In this document: one piece after another, positions 60,458-64,000 of the stretch | How the letters are laid out: each line of letters opens with the position of its first letter | Position numbering within the stretch: position 1 is the stretch's first letter | From: DASRHT01 sp035293765 | GTDB taxonomy: Bacteria; Chloroflexota; Ktedonobacteria; Ktedonobacterales; Ktedonobacteraceae | NCBI GenBank assembly: GCA_035293765.1 | Contig: DATGMF010000052.1 | Span: 1-64,000 of the forward strand | Length of the DNA: 64,000 nucleotides | Reading direction: 5' to 3' | Translations under genes and position numbers: made by a program | The notes under the pieces: model-generated | Database searches by the model: none | Told to the model about the DNA's origin: nothing | What the model saw: the letters and a program-made list of their open reading frames with translations, nothing else

Positions 60458-60522
60458 GGTATGTTGTAGGTGATGTGGAAAAATGCGCGAAGCGCATTTT
60501 TCCACATCACCTACAACATACC
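60458..60522. repeat. 65-bp perfect palindrome
   Basis: Arms of 31 bp (60458-60488 and 60492-60522) pair without a mismatch around a GAA centre. The left arm starts GGTATGTTGTAGG and ends AAATGCGC. It has no T-tract on either strand. It lies between the STAS gene and the phosphatase gene, 117 bp before the STAS start codon. Confidence 0.85.
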
Positions 60523-60588
60523 GCGAGCGCCACAGGCGCAAGCACACGCTCATCATAGGTATAATAGGAAGCAACAGAGCAAACGTAT

Positions 60589-62760
60589 TTAAGCCGTTCC
60601 AGATGCATGATTGTCGCTTTCCAGGTACATAATCAGTTCGACGGTATGATGGGTTTCATCGCTGGTAACGTTCATCTCATCCACCATATTTTTGATCAGG
60701 AAGAGCCCCCAGCCGCGTGGTGATTGTAGCTCGGCCAGCTTGGCTTCCAGATCGGGCTCTCCGGCCTCCGGCAGAGGTCTGTTCCCTCCTTGATCGCGCA
60801 CGCGGACGGCCAGGGCCGTTTTTGAGGCCAGCACCTGAATAGCTACCGGCACCTCGGCCTGATAGTGGTTACCATGTTCCATTGCATTCATCGTCGCTTC
60901 CGCCACAGCGGTTTTGATCGCCTCCAGCCGCTTAGCCGGAAGATGCAATGCTTTGACATCTTCGGCGACCCGCTCCATGACCTGACGTTCGTTGCCAGGC
61001 TGGCTCGGCACCGTCCAATCATCCAGCACTTGCCAGCTATCGTTCCTGTCCATCAAACGTTCCTCTATGGTAGCATGCGCCATCGTTTCGTTCCCCCCAC
61101 AGCCACCGGATCGCAACAACGTTACCAGCGTGACATCATCCTCCTGTTCCCAGCCCGGACCGGTAAAGGCTGCTAATTTATTCAGCAGAAAATCGAGCAG
61201 GTCCTTCCCCGTAAGATCCCTTTGCAGGAGTTCCATCAAGTAAGAGAAGCCAAACATAGCACGCTGAGGGTTGTGAGCCTCCACCAGACCGTCGCTATAG
61301 AAAAACAGAGTATCGCTGTCAGCCAGCGTCAGTTCCTTCTCTTCATACTGTATCCCCGGCATCAAACCCAGTGGCATGCCGGTCGCATGCAGTTCAACCA
61401 CCTTACGCTCATGGCGCAGATAGGGAAGATCGTGGCCTGCGTTAGCATAGCGCAAGCGTCCGCTGCCTGGATCAAGCATAGCATAAAAACAGGTAACGAA
61501 TACCCCCGTCGGAATGGTGGCAGCGAGCAGATCGTTCACCCGCGCCAGCACTTCAGCCGGGGAGGCGCTGCCTCGCGTGGCGGTACGGAGCATGGTGCAG
61601 GTGGTTGCCATCAACAACGCCGCCGACACGCCTTTATCCGTCGCATCGCCGATGACGATGCCCAATCGTCCGTCTTCAGTCAGCAGGAAATCGTAAAAGT
61701 CGCCCCCGACCTCGCGTGCCGGACGGTAGAAGGGTACAAGCTGCCAGCCAGGGAGGGTCGGCACCTCTTTAGGCAACAAGGCGCGCTGAATATATTGAGC
61801 GGTGTGCAGTTCCTGCTCGATGCGGGCGCGCTCTTCCAGACGTGTTTGCTGCTCGGTAAGGAGCTTTTGCCGGGCGATACTCTCGACAAGCTGCCCCGCC
61901 ATCGAGTTGAACTGCTGCTCCAATTGTCCGATTTCATCCCGCCTGCTCACCTCCACTCGTTGCGAATAATCGCCCTGAGCGAATTGCGCGGTGGCCTGCC
62001 CCAGACGATGCAGGCGACGCACCAGGGGTCTGGTGGTCAGTACACCGAAAACGGCGCCGATTGGCGTGATGAAGATAAGCCAGAACACCGCGGTGCCAAG
62101 CAAGAAAGGAGCAAATGAAAGAATACTTCCTCCGAACGGGACCGAGATTGGCTGCATCTGCACATACACTACTCCGATAGGCCCTTCCCTGTTCAAGACA
62201 GATTGGGCAACGGCAGCCACCTGACCCTGTGGCGTAATCTCCACCACATTGCCCGTTTTTCCCCGCAGAGCATCAAGCACGAGCTGCACCTGCTGCCGGT
62301 CGGAAAGTTCCTGCGTGAAAGGGATTGCAATCGGGTAACTCTTAGGGTCGGTGCTGGTCAATATCCGGCCATCTGGGGCAATGAGCAATGCAAAGGCAAG
62401 CTGCTGGGAATTCGAACGAGAGTTTGCAACGGCTCCCTCCGGTGCAGCCAGTGAAAAGGGTGAACCCGGCTGAAACGTAGAACGGGGATCGAGTGAGCCA
62501 CCATCGGCCTGCACAGCCGCCTCTAAGGCATAGACCTGCGCTGCCCCTTTGGCAGTGGTCAGGTTCGTCTGGTCTATTCCTGGCAAGCGCGCCAGCACAA
62601 AAAATATAATCAGGAACGCCAGGAGTTCCAGCAGCAGCACTATGACAACGGAGACAATTACATATGACGCCGTCATACGCACCTGCAACTTGGCCCACAC
62701 CCTGAGCACATCAGAGGGGCGGCTCCATCTCCTGGTACCCTTTTCACGCTTCATCGGCAT
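60589..62760 (-). CDS. Membrane RsbU-type phosphatase fused to an RsbW-like ATPase domain
   Basis: Order: TM helix (~30-55), extracytoplasmic sensor region, second TM (~240-262), HAMP (RRLHRLGQATAQFAQGDYSQRV), coiled linker, then a SpoIIE/PP2C phosphatase (GGDFYDFL, IGDATDKGVSAALLMA, FYSDGLVEA, QEDDVTLV). A C-terminal HATPase_c2 domain follows (~600-720: AEATMNAMEHGN, DQGG, GWGLFLIKNMVDE). It could dephosphorylate the neighbouring STAS protein and phosphorylate or bind it through the kinase part. Start: ATG 62760 with GGG upstream; the frame opens at 62832 without a site. Confidence 0.88.
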   Translation of the reverse strand: MPMKREKGTRRWSRPSDVLRVWAKLQVRMTASYVIVSVVIVLLLELLAFLIIFFVLARLPGIDQTNLTTAKGAAQVYALEAAVQADGGSLDPRSTFQPGSPFSLAAPEGAVANSRSNSQQLAFALLIAPDGRILTSTDPKSYPIAIPFTQELSDRQQVQLVLDALRGKTGNVVEITPQGQVAAVAQSVLNREGPIGVVYVQMQPISVPFGGSILSFAPFLLGTAVFWLIFITPIGAVFGVLTTRPLVRRLHRLGQATAQFAQGDYSQRVEVSRRDEIGQLEQQFNSMAGQLVESIARQKLLTEQQTRLEERARIEQELHTAQYIQRALLPKEVPTLPGWQLVPFYRPAREVGGDFYDFLLTEDGRLGIVIGDATDKGVSAALLMATTCTMLRTATRGSASPAEVLARVNDLLAATIPTGVFVTCFYAMLDPGSGRLRYANAGHDLPYLRHERKVVELHATGMPLGLMPGIQYEEKELTLADSDTLFFYSDGLVEAHNPQRAMFGFSYLMELLQRDLTGKDLLDFLLNKLAAFTGPGWEQEDDVTLVTLLRSGGCGGNETMAHATIEERLMDRNDSWQVLDDWTVPSQPGNERQVMERVAEDVKALHLPAKRLEAIKTAVAEATMNAMEHGNHYQAEVPVAIQVLASKTALAVRVRDQGGNRPLPEAGEPDLEAKLAELQSPRGWGLFLIKNMVDEMNVTSDETHHTVELIMYLESDNHASGTA

Positions 62761-62905
62761 ATAACCCTGAATAACTGAACATTTCCTTCGCGCATCATCA
62801 TACCATATTGTGTCTTTTTTCGCATGTATCATGAGCCAGGGAAGAGAAGGCGCGGGTGTGTTATACTTGGGCTGTGATATGCTGAAGTTTTCGCGGAGTA
62901 GAAAA

Positions 62906-62992
62906 ATGCAAAGGGATTGGCACGACTTCTATCAGCTCATAAAAGATAACCCAAACCGTGAAGCAACATTGATGTTGAAAATAAATAGATAA
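62906..62992 (+). CDS. Possible 28-residue leader peptide
   Basis: ATG 62906 lies eight bases after GGAG, and the frame MQRDWHDFYQLIKDNPNREA ends with TAA at 62990-62992, 26 bp before the esterase gene. A TATACT at 62862-62867 could be the -10. It may be a small upstream peptide or chance; support is the RBS only. Confidence 0.3.
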   Translation: MQRDWHDFYQLIKDNPNREATLMLKINR

Positions 62993-63018
62993 TCCTCAAT
63001 GAAAGGTTATTTTGTACT

Positions 63019-64000
63019 ATGGCAGAAGAAAAGCCCCTTACCAGCCCCCGCATTGCAGCGTTGGAGCAAAAACTTACGTCGGGCGACACAGCCGCGCTTG
63101 AGGCATGCTGGCAGGAAGTCGCAGAGCGTGGGACGCCTTTGCTTGAAGCCATTGAAGGAGACAGCAATCATCATCTGGTGACATTTTTGTGGCGCGATAC
63201 AGGCGATACACACAATGTTGTGGTTTTCGCAGGGCCAGCGGGCTTCGACAATCCAGAGGGCAACCAGATGGCACATATGCCCAATACGGACCTCTGGCAC
63301 AAAACATACCGGGTGCGCTCCGACCTGCGCACAGTCTACCTGCTCTCAGCCAACGATCCGTTGACCGAACTCAACTTCCCTGACGATTGGGGAACGCGCA
63401 TGAAGGCTGATCCCCTTAATCCGCTCCAGTTTATCTATGTCAAAGACGATGAAGATCCCGATGATAAAGAGGCTATCGTATCGGTGCTTGAACTGCCCGC
63501 CGCTCCCCCGCAGCCCTGGGTAGCGCCTCGTCCAGGGGTTGCACAGGGTCAGGTCGAGATGCATCGCCTGCGCAGCGATATCCTCGATAACGAACGGCGC
63601 GTCTGGGTATATACCCCTCCTGGCTACACGACGGAAGGCGAGCCATATGGCCTTTTGCTGGTTTTTGATGGCTTCGCTTACATCACGCTCATTCCCACTC
63701 CCACCATTCTGGACAACCTTATCAGCGAAGGAAAAATCCCACCGCTGGTAGCTGTCTTGCCCGATAGTCTGAATCAGGAGACGCGCAACCGCGAGCTGCC
63801 CTGTCACCAGCCCTTTGTTGATTTCCTGACCCGGGAGCTCCTGCCCTGGGTACATGAACGCTACCATGTGACGAGTGATCCGGCGCGCAATGTGGTCGCG
63901 GGTTCCAGCTATGGCGGCCTGGCAGCAACTTTTGTCGGGCTGCGCGCATCAGAAGTATTTGGCAATGTCCTCTCGCAATCTGGTTCTTTCTGGTGGAACG
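63019..64000 (+). CDS. Enterochelin esterase-like alpha/beta hydrolase, 3' end cut by window edge
   Basis: From ATG 63019 the frame stays open to the window end (327 codons). The N-terminal ~160 residues are a beta-sandwich of the Fes N-domain type (VTFLWRDTGDTHNVVVFAGP, LWHKTYRVRSDLRTVYLLS, DPLNP). An esterase-D-like hydrolase follows: RVWVYTPPGYTTEGEPYGLLLVFDG, ELLPWVHERYHV, and the nucleophile Ser in VVAGSSYGGLAA. Fes enzymes hydrolyse ferric siderophore esters; other members act on different esters. GAAAGG is upstream. The Asp/His residues lie beyond the window. Confidence 0.88.
   Translation, partial: MAEEKPLTSPRIAALEQKLTSGDTAALEACWQEVAERGTPLLEAIEGDSNHHLVTFLWRDTGDTHNVVVFAGPAGFDNPEGNQMAHMPNTDLWHKTYRVRSDLRTVYLLSANDPLTELNFPDDWGTRMKADPLNPLQFIYVKDDEDPDDKEAIVSVLELPAAPPQPWVAPRPGVAQGQVEMHRLRSDILDNERRVWVYTPPGYTTEGEPYGLLLVFDGFAYITLIPTPTILDNLISEGKIPPLVAVLPDSLNQETRNRELPCHQPFVDFLTRELLPWVHERYHVTSDPARNVVAGSSYGGLAATFVGLRASEVFGNVLSQSGSFWWN

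Noticed and set aside
1..64000. tRNA, rRNA or CRISPR array
   Set aside because: I looked for T-loop-like motifs, ribosomal sequence and regularly spaced repeats in the gaps and saw none.

Overview
The window looks like accessory-rich chromosome from a large-genome Chloroflexota of the Ktedonobacteria type. This is inferred from gene style: a membrane serine/threonine-kinase-like protein, XRE/NB-ARC/TPR and STAND-like NTPases, a vWA-MoxR-VMAP conflict cluster, many TTG/GTG starts, Asn/Gly-rich secreted proteins and dispersed palindromes. There is no rRNA and I found no tRNA or CRISPR array.

Layout. 1-5 kb: a truncated membrane protein, two small genes, rpmE (L31) with a clean terminator, a kinase-like protein whose catalytic Asp is replaced, and an excisionase-like HTH. 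5-6.7 kb: an orphan IS605-type TnpB with intact RuvC triad and an omega-RNA-like 3' end. 6.9-12.8 kb: a GT-C glycosyltransferase, type 2 IPP isomerase (fni), mobA, small membrane proteins and a DUF1611/DgcN-like enzyme. 12.9-16.1 kb: a minus-strand group of secreted proteins with a PrsA-like foldase. 17-19.7 kb: an HTH-NB-ARC-TPR gene split by an in-frame stop. 19.8-31 kb: an enolase-superfamily epimerase, a repeat lipoprotein, an HD protein, a membrane-anchored Cas4-like pair, GNAT, a beta-propeller protein, a TIGR00300-type enzyme, CGNR and WYL regulators, and a ClbS-like/AlkZ-like pair. 31.9-35.7 kb: an LRR remnant, a palindromic operator-like site and two alpha/beta hydrolases.

The most notable region is 35.8-49.9 kb, all on the plus strand: EAD-TIR, EAD-VMAP, MoxR AAA+ ATPase, a 1429-residue vWA protein fused to two GIY-YIG-like and two SIR2-like domains, two P-loop NTPases (one with TPRs), and a radical SAM/SPASM protein. 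It fits the predicted vWA-MoxR-VMAP ternary conflict systems, but with several effector-like modules built into the vWA polypeptide. The two EADs resemble each other closely enough to suggest homotypic recruitment of the TIR protein.

50-64 kb is more metabolic: an acyl-CoA carboxylase carboxyltransferase, gamma-glutamyltransferase, YjbQ, a CocE-type hydrolase, an ICMT-like methyltransferase, an L-2-hydroxyglutarate oxidase, a partner-switching pair (STAS protein plus a phosphatase-kinase fusion) and the start of an enterochelin-esterase-like gene.

A structural theme is a dispersed nested palindrome. Four copies share the same core hairpin, and three of them carry different but perfectly paired 9-bp outer arms. 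One copy lies in frame inside the 5' end of fni.
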